A DNA stretch of 12,860 bases from Methylococcaceae bacterium NSP1-1 (GCA_002256465.1 NQJG01000014.1:1-12860), one strand, 5' to 3'. Positions 1 through 8,060 are shown, numbered from the stretch's first letter. Numbers and translations: made by a program. Notes: generated by a model not told the origin, from the sequence alone.

Positions 1-1962
1 ATCGAGCGTCAGTTTAGCCAGCGTTATAATAATGCAATTGATCTGGTTGATAAAAAAGCTCAAGAAAATAACATAGCTTTGTTCAGAGAAAGTGAATCGA
101 TTACATTCGCACCTATCCGGGATAATAAATCACTCAATGAAGAGCAATTCACTCAATTGCCGCAACCTGAACGTGAAGCTTTTCATCAGCACGTGGAAGA
201 ACTGGAAGAATATCTGAGTGACGTGTTGCTGGAAATGCCTCAATGGCGCAGAACAATGGTTGAAAAAATCAAGCAGCTTGATAATGACACCATCAGTTTG
301 GCGATAGACCCATTGTTTTCTGAACTGAACGATAAATATCAGAATATTGATGATGTCATCACTTATTTGTCAGAAATTAAAAAGAACCTGGACAACACCA
401 TTGCCGATTATCTAATGCCTGGACGGACACTTGAGCCGCGAGACACCACCGCAAAACGCCTGACTCTAACCGAGCAGTATGCACCCAATATTCTGGTCGA
501 TAATAAACAGGAAAGCGGAGTGCCGGTCATTTATGAACCGCATCCCATTTATCAGAACCTGTTTGGCCGCATTGAATATGTCAGTGATCAGGGCACTTTA
601 GTTACCAATTATCGAAAAATTTGTGCCGGCTCATTACATAAGGCCAACGGCGGTTATTTAATTCTCGACGCAGAAAAACTACTGACATATCCCTTTGTAT
701 GGGAGGGCCTCAAACGGGCATTGCAATCAGGTCGAATTGAAATTGAGTCGCCATATTCAGAGCTGGGTATTAATACCATTACCTTAAAGCCCGAAGTTAT
801 TCCGTTAAATGTTAAAGTGATTCTGGTTGGTTCGCGGGATATTTATTATCTGTTGGAAGAACTGGATAGTGAATTCAACGAAATGTTCAGAATTCTTGCT
901 GACTTTGATAATTACATTCCACGCACCGATGAATCCATGCAGGGATTCGCCAGGTTAATGACTAAACAGGCGGCAGATTCGGGTGCTAAACCGTTAACGC
1001 GCACGGCTATTGAAGGCTTGATAGAGCACAGCTGCCGGCTGTCAGAAAATCAGCATCATTTTTCTGCACACATCAAGGATTCACTGGACATTATTGCTGA
1101 AGCCAACCTGTTTTGTAAGCAAGCCAATCACAGCGAAATCGACAGGCTGCATATCGAACAGGCCTTGGCAGCGAGAGAGCACCGTAACGGAAGGTTATCT
1201 CAGGCCATCCTTGAAGAAATGCTCGATGGCACAATTCTTATTGACACCGAAGGCGAGGCTATCGGAAAAATCAATGGATTAACCGTTCTGGAAATAGGCG
1301 GTAGCAGCTTTGGTGCGCCGGCACGTATTACTACGACGGTTTCTCCAGGCTCCAGAGGTATCGTTGATATTGAGCGGGAAGCAGAGTTGGGTCAGGCTAT
1401 TCACTCAAAAGGCGTGATGATTTTAACAGGTTATCTGGGGCATACTTATGCTCAGCAATTTCCTTTGGCTATATCCGCCAGTATCGCCATTGAACAATCT
1501 TATGGTTATATAGATGGCGACAGCGCCTCGCTGGCTGAGCTATGCTGCCTTATTTCAGCACTGACTCGGACACCGATCAAGCAAGCCTTTGCTGTTACCG
1601 GTTCAATTAATCAATATGGCGAAGTACAAGCGGTAGGCGGAGTAAATGAGAAAATAGAAGGTTACTTCCGGCTTTGTCAAGCACGAGGCCTTAATGGAGA
1701 AAATGCCGCTATTATTCCTGCCGCCAACAAACGCAATCTGATGTTGAAACAGGAAGTGATTGATGCAGTTGCACAAGGACTGTTTGTGGTTTATGCAGTG
1801 TCGAGTGTCGATGAGACCTTGGAACTTTTGACCGGACAACCAGCGGGTGAAGCGAACAACGAAGGCTTGTATCCTGAAAACAGCATCAATTTCAGAGCCA
1901 TTTCCCGATTAAAAGAGATTTCTGACATGGCGTCCGATGATGACAAAGAGGAAGGGGTTTAA
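1..1962 (+). CDS. Lon-family AAA+ ATP-dependent protease, C-terminal part (5' end outside window)
   Basis: The frame is open from base 1, so the TTG at 79 is not the real start and about 653 residues of a longer protein are visible. Numbering codons from base 1, the AAA+ part has a Walker B-like stretch GGYLILDAEKLL (Asp at codon 223), then a sensor-like GSRD and an FNEMFRILADFD segment that could carry the arginine finger. The Walker A loop must lie upstream. A charged helical stretch (about codons 45-140) looks like a coiled-coil insert. The C-terminal third is a Lon serine protease domain: Ser508 in DGDSAS and Lys551 in GGVNEKIEGY form the Ser-Lys dyad, 43 residues apart as in E. coli Lon (S679/K722). 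The family degrades unfolded or regulatory proteins using ATP in the cytoplasm. It resembles the LonB/YcbZ-like group rather than classical LonA, since no substrate-binding N-domain is seen. The stop overlaps the stop of the convergent SPOR gene. Confidence 0.93.
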   Translation: MERQFSQRYNNAIDLVDKKAQENNIALFRESESITFAPIRDNKSLNEEQFTQLPQPEREAFHQHVEELEEYLSDVLLEMPQWRRTMVEKIKQLDNDTISLAIDPLFSELNDKYQNIDDVITYLSEIKKNLDNTIADYLMPGRTLEPRDTTAKRLTLTEQYAPNILVDNKQESGVPVIYEPHPIYQNLFGRIEYVSDQGTLVTNYRKICAGSLHKANGGYLILDAEKLLTYPFVWEGLKRALQSGRIEIESPYSELGINTITLKPEVIPLNVKVILVGSRDIYYLLEELDSEFNEMFRILADFDNYIPRTDESMQGFARLMTKQAADSGAKPLTRTAIEGLIEHSCRLSENQHHFSAHIKDSLDIIAEANLFCKQANHSEIDRLHIEQALAAREHRNGRLSQAILEEMLDGTILIDTEGEAIGKINGLTVLEIGGSSFGAPARITTTVSPGSRGIVDIEREAELGQAIHSKGVMILTGYLGHTYAQQFPLAISASIAIEQSYGYIDGDSASLAELCCLISALTRTPIKQAFAVTGSINQYGEVQAVGGVNEKIEGYFRLCQARGLNGENAAIIPAANKRNLMLKQEVIDAVAQGLFVVYAVSSVDETLELLTGQPAGEANNEGLYPENSINFRAISRLKEISDMASDDDKEEGV

Positions 1963-2594
1963 TCGCTTGTCTCCGTAATAATCACATCGATACCATTCTG
2001 CCTTAAACGCCCTCTGATAGTATTAACGCTGTCCGTCTGGGTATACGGTCCCATTTTGACCCGATACCAGTTCACGATACCGACTTTTGCTTTCTGCACC
2101 TTGGAATCTATACCCATTGAAGCAAGCTTTAACCTTAACTGATCAGCTTCTTTAAATGTCTTAAAAGAACCTGCCTGCATAATATAATGGGTTTCCTTGG
2201 CCTTACCCACGCGCTCTTCCCGTGTACGGGTTTTAATTTCGTATTCGGGTACTACTACCTCTTTTTCAGGCAAAATGGTATAAAAATCAAACTGCGGCAT
2301 TTTAGGCCCCGGCTTATCTTCAGGTTTTTTCTCTTCTTTGGATATTGCTGCGTTTTCCGCACCGGATTTATTCAGTGTTGTTTGTGAAATCTGTTGGGGA
2401 TTTGTTTGTTTGGACCCGGCACTCCACAAATAAACCAGAAAAACCACAAACGAAATAATTATTGCGGTAATCAGCATCCATCGCCACCGACTAACGCTGG
2501 CATTCCGATTCCGGTCGAATTGTTGCCTGCGTTCCGCGGCGGCTCTCCCCTGAGCCCTTCTTTCATTTTCTCTTGGTTTATAATCTCTAGTCAT
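1959..2594 (-). CDS. SPOR-domain membrane protein, FtsN-like
   Basis: This is a 211-residue bitopic inner-membrane protein. It has a basic, Arg-rich cytoplasmic N-terminus (residues 1-38), one transmembrane helix (about 39-59, LITAIIISFVVFLVYLW), a low-complexity Lys/Pro/Glu periplasmic linker containing FDFYTILPEKEVVVPE (about 102-117), and a C-terminal SPOR domain (about 135-211, starting THYIMQAGSFKTFKEAD). SPOR domains bind denuded septal peptidoglycan, so a role at the division site like FtsN is likely. The same type of gene follows argS in Pseudomonas. I chose the ATG at 2594, which overlaps the argS stop as TGATG. The GTG immediately upstream (2597) is an alternative, and either implies translational coupling to argS. 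The name ftsN is plausible, but sequence similarity outside SPOR is too weak here to assign it. Confidence 0.9.
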   Translation of the reverse strand: MTRDYKPRENERRAQGRAAAERRQQFDRNRNASVSRWRWMLITAIIISFVVFLVYLWSAGSKQTNPQQISQTTLNKSGAENAAISKEEKKPEDKPGPKMPQFDFYTILPEKEVVVPEYEIKTRTREERVGKAKETHYIMQAGSFKTFKEADQLRLKLASMGIDSKVQKAKVGIVNWYRVKMGPYTQTDSVNTIRGRLRQNGIDVIITETSD

Positions 2595-4354
2595 CACATA
2601 GCTTCAGGTGCATTAATATTTAACAAACCCAGGCCGTTTGCCAATACCTGTTTTACCGCGCACACCAAATTCAATCTGGCATCGCGGATACTGGCATCTT
2701 CAACTAGAAATTGATGGGCATTGTAATAAGTATGAAATTCATGAGCCAGATCACGCAGATAATGGACCAACTGATGCGGTTCATACTGCAAGGCGGCACG
2801 TTCAAGAACTTCCGGATACCGTGCTAATGTTCCCAGCAACAGAATTTCATGTTCTTCGGTTAATTTAGCTAGACTTTCCATGCCCAGAATCAGATTTCTT
2901 TCCCAGCCTTTTTCATCCAGTTGGCGCAACACACTGCACACTCGGGCATACGCGTACTGTACATAAAATACCGGATTTTCATTGGATTTTGAGGTGGCCA
3001 GTTTCAAGTCGAAGTCCATGTGTTGCTCAGAGCGACGCATCACATAAAAGAAACGAGCCGCATCCTTGCCCACTTCATTGCGCAATTGCCGAAGAGTGAC
3101 AAATTCACCCGAACGGGTCGACATTTGCACTCTTTCGTCACCACGATAAAGGACTGCAAATTGAACTAACAGCACCTTTAATTTGGATTCATCAGCACCG
3201 AGGGCCTGGATAGCTGCCCTGACCCTAGGTATGTATCCGTGATGGTCTGCACCCCAAATATTAATAATCTGGTCGAAACCACGATCCAGCTTATTCATGT
3301 GGTAGGCAATGTCTGAAGCAAAATAGGTGAACTGGCCATTTTCCCTGACCACTACACGGTCTTTTTCATCGCCCAACTTGCTTGATGCAAACCAGGTCGC
3401 GCCATCTTGTTCATAAAGGTGCCCACCGACACTTAACCGTTCGAGCGCTTTTCCCACAGAACCGTTATCCATTAAAAGGCGTTCTGAAAACCATTGCTGA
3501 TAATCAACGCCAAACTCTTTCAAATCAACCTTTATGTCATCCAGAATATTGTTCAGTCCGCTTTGGAAAAAATCCCGGTATAGCGACGGTCCCAGCAAAG
3601 TCTTCGTTCGGTCAATAAGCGCATCAATATGCGCTTCCTTATCACCGCCCTGTGGCTCATCCGCCGGTAAATTCTCTAACACCAATCCTATCGGTCTGCG
3701 GTATTCATTATTAGCGCTTTTATGAATATCCCAGGCAATTTCACGCACATAGTCGCCGCGATAGCCATTGCTGGGAAAATGCACAAGCTCTCCGCATTCT
3801 TCCAAATATCTTAGCCAAATACTGGTGGCAAGTATATCCATCTGTCGTCCGGCATCGTTAACATAATATTCACGATGCACATCAAAGCCGACTGCTTTTA
3901 GTAAATCAGCAACCACGGAACCATAAGCCGCCCCTCGACCATGCCCTACATGTAATGGTCCTGTAGGATTGGCTGAAACAAACTCAACCTGAACCTTTTT
4001 ACCCGCACCGATATTGCTTAAGCCAAACTCCCGACCCTCGGCATGGATTTGCTTAATAATCTGATACTGAGAGCTTGGATTGATAAAAAAATTAATAAAA
4101 CCGGGCCCCGCCAATTCCACTTTCATGATAGTTTCATGCTGAGGCAATGCAGCGATAATTTTTATCGCCAGCTGCCGAGGATTTGCTTTTGCCGGTTTCG
4201 CCAGCATTAATGCCAGATTTGAAGCAAAATCGCCATGTTGTGCATCACGGGTACGCTCTATCGTTATATGCGGAGTAATTTCCAAGTCAAGAATACCCTC
4301 TGCCTTGAGTGTTTCAACGGCTTGGAGAATCAGTTCCTCTATTTGTTGTTTCAT
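2594..4354 (-). CDS. argS: Arginyl-tRNA synthetase
   Basis: This cytoplasmic class Ia synthetase attaches arginine to tRNA-Arg. At 586 residues it has the normal family length. The N-terminal Arg-tRNA-synthetase-specific domain (about 1-85) is followed by the catalytic Rossmann domain with the HIGH signature as HVGH at 135-138, inside [17 protein letters not shown]. The KMSKS-equivalent loop is MSTRSG (411-416), a variant normal for ArgRS. The [13 protein letters not shown] and [11 protein letters not shown] segments are also typical. The C-terminal DALR anticodon-binding domain ends INAPEAM. The ATG at 4354 has only a weak Shine-Dalgarno (GTGAAG). It is the first gene of a two-gene unit with the SPOR protein. 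The 138-bp gap to gst holds its likely promoter, including a pair of 9-bp direct repeats. Confidence 0.98.
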   Translation of the reverse strand: MKQQIEELILQAVETLKAEGILDLEITPHITIERTRDAQHGDFASNLALMLAKPAKANPRQLAIKIIAALPQHETIMKVELAGPGFINFFINPSSQYQIIKQIHAEGREFGLSNIGAGKKVQVEFVSANPTGPLHVGHGRGAAYGSVVADLLKAVGFDVHREYYVNDAGRQMDILATSIWLRYLEECGELVHFPSNGYRGDYVREIAWDIHKSANNEYRRPIGLVLENLPADEPQGGDKEAHIDALIDRTKTLLGPSLYRDFFQSGLNNILDDIKVDLKEFGVDYQQWFSERLLMDNGSVGKALERLSVGGHLYEQDGATWFASSKLGDEKDRVVVRENGQFTYFASDIAYHMNKLDRGFDQIINIWGADHHGYIPRVRAAIQALGADESKLKVLLVQFAVLYRGDERVQMSTRSGEFVTLRQLRNEVGKDAARFFYVMRRSEQHMDFDLKLATSKSNENPVFYVQYAYARVCSVLRQLDEKGWERNLILGMESLAKLTEEHEILLLGTLARYPEVLERAALQYEPHQLVHYLRDLAHEFHTYYNAHQFLVEDASIRDARLNLVCAVKQVLANGLGLLNINAPEAM

Positions 4355-4392
4355 TGCTTCACTGCGTAGTTAGATCAGATAAATAGACGCTC

Positions 4393-4422
4393 ATTATCCA
4401 TGAAAATTAGCCGATTATCCAT
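4393..4422. repeat. Pair of 9-bp direct repeats ATTATCCAT, 21 bp apart, upstream of argS
   Basis: ATTATCCAT occurs at 4393-4401 and again at 4414-4422, a centre-to-centre spacing of 21 bp, about two helical turns. On the argS coding strand each reads ATGGATAAT, and GATAAT resembles a -10 hexamer. The repeats lie 39-68 bp upstream of the argS start. They could be a regulator's operator or overlapping -10-like elements. No good -35 box was found at the proper distance, so function is unproven. Confidence 0.35.
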
Positions 4423-4492
4423 TCAAACAATATCAGAGCACTTTACGATGAACCATAAATAATTTTGACCTAAGTAGCAACGCCGATGACCA

Positions 4493-5098
4493 TTAAATAA
4501 GCCCTTCTTCTTTCATCGCTTTTTGAACAGCAGGACGCTCGGAAATTTTATCTGCGTACCTTACAAGTGCTGGCCAACGGGAAATATCAACATTGACATA
4601 TTGTCCCCAGTTCAGCGTGACAAATAAATAGGCGTCGGCCACACTAAAATTTTCACCGAGTAAAAAAGGTTGTGACGAAAGCTGTTCTGCGACCGTTTCC
4701 AGGCGCGTCATCAGTATATCAATCGCCAATTGTTTAGCAGCTTCCGGCGCTACAGGATTAAACAGGGGTGAAAAGCTTTTATGGATCTCGGTTGAGATAA
4801 AGTTCAGCCATTGTTGTAATTGATAACGCTCAAATGTACCCGCCGGTGGGATCAGTTTTTTATCAGGCGCCTGATCAGCGAGATACTGAACAATGGCAGG
4901 GCCTTCAGTGAGCCTGTTACCATTATCAAGTATCAGAAGGGGCACATAACCGTTAGGATTTAACTGCCGGAAATCTTCGCCGGTTTCAGTTTGCTTGCTT
5001 TGCAGATCAACTTTAACCAGTGCAATAGGGAGTTCTGCCTCGCAGGCTATAATATGAGGTGATAGTGAACAGGCACCGGGGCTGTAATAGAGTTTCAT
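4493..5098 (-). CDS. gstA: Beta-class glutathione S-transferase
   Basis: This 201-residue protein is the same length as E. coli Gst and collinear with it. The N-terminal thioredoxin-like domain starts MKLYYSPGACSLSPH with the beta-class Cys10. NPNGYVPLLILDNG and LTEGPAIVQYLAD supply the cis-Pro and the glutathione gamma-glutamyl-binding region. His106 in TEIHKSF matches the second conserved active-site residue of the bacterial enzyme. The helical C-terminal domain carries the N-capping motif FSVADAYLFV. The enzyme conjugates glutathione to electrophiles in the cytoplasm, or acts as a glutathione-dependent peroxidase or reductase. Its Shine-Dalgarno (AGAGGA, about 5106-5111) lies inside the end of the preceding truncated yceI frame, and the two frames overlap as ATGA. 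Translation of gst may therefore now be coupled to the yceI remnant. Confidence 0.95.
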   Translation of the reverse strand: MKLYYSPGACSLSPHIIACEAELPIALVKVDLQSKQTETGEDFRQLNPNGYVPLLILDNGNRLTEGPAIVQYLADQAPDKKLIPPAGTFERYQLQQWLNFISTEIHKSFSPLFNPVAPEAAKQLAIDILMTRLETVAEQLSSQPFLLGENFSVADAYLFVTLNWGQYVNVDISRWPALVRYADKISERPAVQKAMKEEGLI

Positions 5099-5496
5099 GA
5101 TTTATTCCTCTGGGTTATAGATAATAAGGCAAAATTAATCCTTGGTGGCTTCAATTGGTCTTTGTTAAAGCTGAGCTTGTTCGAGACAAATGTAATCTGT
5201 GGGTAACGTTCAGCATCAAGAAAGTCCTTGCCGCGTAAATGCTCTTCCAGTTCAGCAAGTCCGGTGCTGATCGAAGCTGTTTCGATAGCGATTTGAATAC
5301 TTCCCGTTGCCGATTCAGGGTCAAGCAGCACTTTGTCGTTAGTCTGATTAAAACGACCTCGTTGAATTGAAAATCCCATATGATTGATCTCAAAACTCGG
5401 AAAGGTATGCCTGGGATCAACGGTATAAGATGTGGCCGCCGTGGCGGAAAAGCTTAATGTACTGCCAATAAGCAGTGCAAGAATAGTCTTTTTCAT
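5095..5496 (-). pseudogene. YceI family periplasmic lipid-binding protein, C-terminally truncated
   Basis: The reading frame gives 133 residues where YceI proteins usually have about 190. It begins with a clean signal peptide (MKKTILALLIGSTLSFSATA, cleavage after about residue 20), followed by the YceI hallmark SYTVDPRHTFPSFEINHMGF and the strands through GKDFLDAERYPQITFVS. Family similarity stops at about residue 116 (FNKDQLK). The last 17 residues are unlike YceI and run through the gst ribosome-binding site. The second half of the lipocalin-like barrel is missing, so the isoprenoid/lipid pocket cannot close. In another frame the junction reads EATKD then stop, resembling the usual YceI C-terminus, which suggests an internal deletion that also shifted frame. 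I start it at the ATG at 5496, which has AAGGA 6-7 bases upstream. The TTG at 5523 would add nine unlikely residues before the signal peptide. A sequencing deletion is the alternative explanation. Confidence 0.8.
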
Positions 5497-5523
5497 AATT
5501 ATTCCTTTTTTGTTTAGAAACAA

Positions 5524-5646
5524 CTAAATAGGTTGCAAGAAGCCATCGTTCATATTAATAGTGAAGGTTCGGCCAATACCAACCATGTATCGCCCGATTT
5601 CCGGATGCAATGCAAATGAATGAAAATCTGATAATGAGCGTAACAC
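5524..5646 (-). CDS. Possible 40-residue small protein or gene remnant upstream of yceI
   Basis: I do not recognise this protein. On the minus strand an open frame runs from 5718 (after a TAA) to a TAG at 5526-5524, 64 codons with ordinary amino-acid composition. It contains DKFGEVVSVLRSLSDF and ends in GRTFTINMNDGFLQPI. There is no ATG near its beginning, but a strong Shine-Dalgarno GGGGAGG (5661-5655) sits 8 bases before an in-frame GTG at 5646, giving 40 residues. The stop lies 27 bases before the yceI ATG, so it could be a short leader gene co-transcribed with yceI. It could equally be the C-terminal relic of a larger gene removed by the same rearrangement that damaged yceI, since the frame looks protein-like well before the GTG. 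No signal peptide or membrane segment is apparent. Confidence 0.3.
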   Translation of the reverse strand: MLRSLSDFHSFALHPEIGRYMVGIGRTFTINMNDGFLQPI

Positions 5647-5773
5647 ACTAACAACCTCCCCAAATTTATCCAGTAATGCTTGTATCCGGTGATTGTAAGT
5701 TTCATCGTCCCGGATTATTTATTTGACACTACAGTTTTCAGTCATTGGTTACCAACGGTAAGTCCAGGATAAA

Positions 5774-7390
5774 TCAATAGGTGTTTGGTGCGCTATTTTT
5801 GCAAGGATTGTAATCATGGAAATCGATGTCAGGAAAAATGTTATCCATAATTTCCAGCGCGGTCAAATAGCGTTCGTTTATCCTGTTTTTGCGAATACAG
5901 TCGTTTAAATAGTTAAATCTTGCAAGGTGATCTGTTATGCGTTTATTCGCATAGTCAATAGTTGTTCCGGATTTCATTATGAACGGCCAATCAGATGCTT
6001 GGGCCAGTAAAATCGATCTTGCTGCCTGATTCAAAGCTCGGGTTTGCAATGGGCTGAGAGCTAAACCCTGGAGATCCGATGCCAATTTCTCCATATCTGC
6101 TTCGGCTTTATGCAGAAAAGGATATATCCAGTCATTGGTTTCATTTATCCAGTAACTGTAATAGCCTTGATCACCCCAGGTTGATGCTGAGGGAGTGGCT
6201 ATCTGATTGGATGATTGCTGGTTTAAATAATCACTACAACTGATGGTCTGGACGCTGTTTGTATTCTCACTTGCCAATCGTAGTACCCACTCCAGCCAAT
6301 GTGGTCCTTCAAACCACCAATGACCAAAGAGTTCGGCATCGTAAGGGGCTACGATTATCGGGGTTCTATCCATCCAGGTGCTAAGTACGTCGATTTGCTG
6401 TTGACGTTTGTTAATAAAATCCTGAGCGTGTTGCTGCGCCTTCGCTAGGGCTTTTTTGGGGTTGTAGATTTCCTTGGGCAAATCCTTGCCTGTTACGCGA
6501 TAGTATTTGATTCCTGTATTGATGCGGATTTCTTTATCAAGGATATAGGGAGCGATATAATCAAAATCCAGATCGAAACCGATGTCTCTATAGTATTCGC
6601 GGTAATCGAAATCACCCGGGTAGCCTTCATGAGAGCTCCAAACCTGTCTGGATGATTCCGGATCCCGTGCGAAAGCGGCAACGCCATTGCCGCAGTCCAA
6701 CGGTGCATAGACGCCATTACGGGGAGGCTGACTGGCATCCATGATGCCGTGGGTATCGACAAAAAAGAATGTTATACCGGCTTCTTTCAGAAGCCTTTCT
6801 AGCCCCGGGTAGTATGCACATTCAGGCAGCCAAAAACCGGCAGGCGAGAAACCCAGATTGGATTCGAACGTTTTTACGCCAATGTTGATTTGATTGCGTA
6901 CTGCGGTTTCGCTAACATTGAGCAACGGCAGAAAGCCGTGAGTTGCTGCACATGTTATCAATTCAAGAGTGCCGGTAGTGTGATGCTTTTTGAAAGCGGT
7001 CAATAAATCACAGTTATATTGATCCTGATAGGTATCCAGGGTATTTTGAAAAAAGCGGTGGTAAAACAGCGCTAATTTTTGGTATTCAGGCTGTTTTTGC
7101 GTTCTGATGATTTCCTTTTCAGTCAGTTCCAATAATTTATGCAGATACTTTAGATAGCGTGTTTGTAGTAACTCATCGCGCAGCATGGTAATTAGCGTCG
7201 GTGATAGTGAAAGTGTCAGACGGTAATCCACACTATCATTTTGCAGCCGGTCAAGTACGCCGATTAATGGAATGTAGCATTCTGTAATGGCTTCGAACAA
7301 CCAGTTTTCTTCGAAAAAGCTCTCATGCTCCGGGTGCCGCACATAGGGCAGGTGGGCATGGAGTATAATGCTAAGGAATCCTTTTTTCAT
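5774..7390 (-). CDS. GH57 family alpha-glucan branching enzyme-like protein (with DUF1957-type C-terminus)
   Basis: At 538 residues this matches GH57 glucan branching enzymes, which cut an alpha-1,4 chain and rejoin it through an alpha-1,6 bond in glycogen-like polymers in the cytoplasm. The N-terminal GH57 (beta/alpha)7 barrel opens with HAHLPYVRHPE (residues 11-21). The likely nucleophile is Glu190 in GFWLPECAYYPG, and the likely acid/base is Asp351 in APYDAELFGHWWFEGP. The C-terminal helical part has STWGDQGYYSYWINETNDWIY (about 403-423), a signature of this branching subgroup, followed by a helical domain to the end. I chose the ATG at 7390 because family members start MKKGFLSI-like and because it follows the upstream stop by only seven bases. 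A longer start at 7483 would overlap the DUF4912 gene by 86 bases. Activity as an amylase or 4-alpha-glucanotransferase cannot be excluded. Confidence 0.9.
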   Translation of the reverse strand: MKKGFLSIILHAHLPYVRHPEHESFFEENWLFEAITECYIPLIGVLDRLQNDSVDYRLTLSLSPTLITMLRDELLQTRYLKYLHKLLELTEKEIIRTQKQPEYQKLALFYHRFFQNTLDTYQDQYNCDLLTAFKKHHTTGTLELITCAATHGFLPLLNVSETAVRNQINIGVKTFESNLGFSPAGFWLPECAYYPGLERLLKEAGITFFFVDTHGIMDASQPPRNGVYAPLDCGNGVAAFARDPESSRQVWSSHEGYPGDFDYREYYRDIGFDLDFDYIAPYILDKEIRINTGIKYYRVTGKDLPKEIYNPKKALAKAQQHAQDFINKRQQQIDVLSTWMDRTPIIVAPYDAELFGHWWFEGPHWLEWVLRLASENTNSVQTISCSDYLNQQSSNQIATPSASTWGDQGYYSYWINETNDWIYPFLHKAEADMEKLASDLQGLALSPLQTRALNQAARSILLAQASDWPFIMKSGTTIDYANKRITDHLARFNYLNDCIRKNRINERYLTALEIMDNIFPDIDFHDYNPCKNSAPNTY

Positions 7391-7397
7391 GCGGCTA

Positions 7398-8060
7398 CTA
7401 ATTATTTCCCTGGCCGGAGGCGCTGTAATTCGTATAAATGAATGTTTCGCGGTTTGCAGTGAAACCCTGTGGTATGGGTTCAAATATTATCTTACTTTCC
7501 TTGGCTTGATACGATATTATTTTTCCAATCGGAACATAAGTGATGTTGGAATAGGCGAATGGAGCAAGGCTATTATCCGGATAACGTTTTCCAATGGTTG
7601 CGCTATACGCTGTTTCATGTGCCCGCATTGATAAAAACACGCTTTGTTGAGCTTGAGTGCTATCAATGGCGACGTCGAACCATGAATTTGTATTGGTTAT
7701 GGCTTTATTTTTGATTGACACCGGAAAAATTCTCAAGGTCAGTTGATTCGTGGAATCATATTTTTGTATGCCGTTGAGTTTGTCGTCACCCAGACTCCAG
7801 TAGGCGTAGAGATGATTGGGGTCGACCGGTAAGAGTACAAGTCCCAGGGTATTATTAGATGCTCTTGGCGCGAAGTCCTGTCTGATTTCTTCGCTGATCT
7901 CAAACATTTCTTTTGCTGAAATTTTGGGACGGTAGCCGGGACTTGGAATTGCGGTGGAAAAATTCGGCGCAAATTCACGATTAATTTCTTGGCTGATTTC
8001 AAGCATTTCTTCCGGCGAAAGCTTGATTTGGGGATTATATCTTGAATGCGAAAATGTCAT
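7398..8060 (-). CDS. DUF4912 domain protein with duplicated N-terminal helical motif
   Basis: This 220-residue soluble protein has unknown biochemical function. The DUF4912 core starts near residue 70, where LGLVLLPVDPNHLYAYWSLG is the family hallmark, and continues as a predicted beta-rich domain to about residue 205. DUF4912 genes are often found beside GH57 genes, so an accessory role in glucan binding or branching is a reasonable inference. Before it lie two related segments: K13-P32 (KLSPEEMLEISQEINREFAP) and K46-P65 (KISAKEMFEISEEIRQDFAP), identical at 12 of 20 positions and joined by a short Pro/Gly/Ser linker. They look like amphipathic helices. The ATG at 8060 has AAGG six bases upstream and is preferred to the GTG at 8063. 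The stop (TAG) is seven bases before the GH57 start, so the two are surely one transcript. Confidence 0.85.
   Translation of the reverse strand: MTFSHSRYNPQIKLSPEEMLEISQEINREFAPNFSTAIPSPGYRPKISAKEMFEISEEIRQDFAPRASNNTLGLVLLPVDPNHLYAYWSLGDDKLNGIQKYDSTNQLTLRIFPVSIKNKAITNTNSWFDVAIDSTQAQQSVFLSMRAHETAYSATIGKRYPDNSLAPFAYSNITYVPIGKIISYQAKESKIIFEPIPQGFTANRETFIYTNYSASGQGNN
7866..8024 (-). repeat. In-frame 20-residue duplicated motif in the DUF4912 protein
   Basis: The two copies lie at 7965-8024 and 7866-7925, in frame and 99 bases apart. The consensus is K-[LI]-S-x-x-E-M-x-E-I-S-x-E-I-x-x-x-F-A-P. The protein is conserved (12/20 identical, others mostly conservative) while the codons differ, so this is an old duplication under protein-level selection rather than a recent DNA duplication. 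Confidence 0.75.

Noticed and set aside
4355..4492. Intrinsic terminator or tRNA in the gst-argS gap
   Set aside because: No stable GC stem followed by a T-run on the minus strand and no tRNA-like TTCGA/anticodon arrangement was found.
7391..7483. N-terminal extension of the GH57 protein to a start at 7483
   Set aside because: It would overlap the DUF4912 gene by 86 bases, the extra residues are not family-like, and the conserved start MKKGFLSI fits the ATG at 7390.
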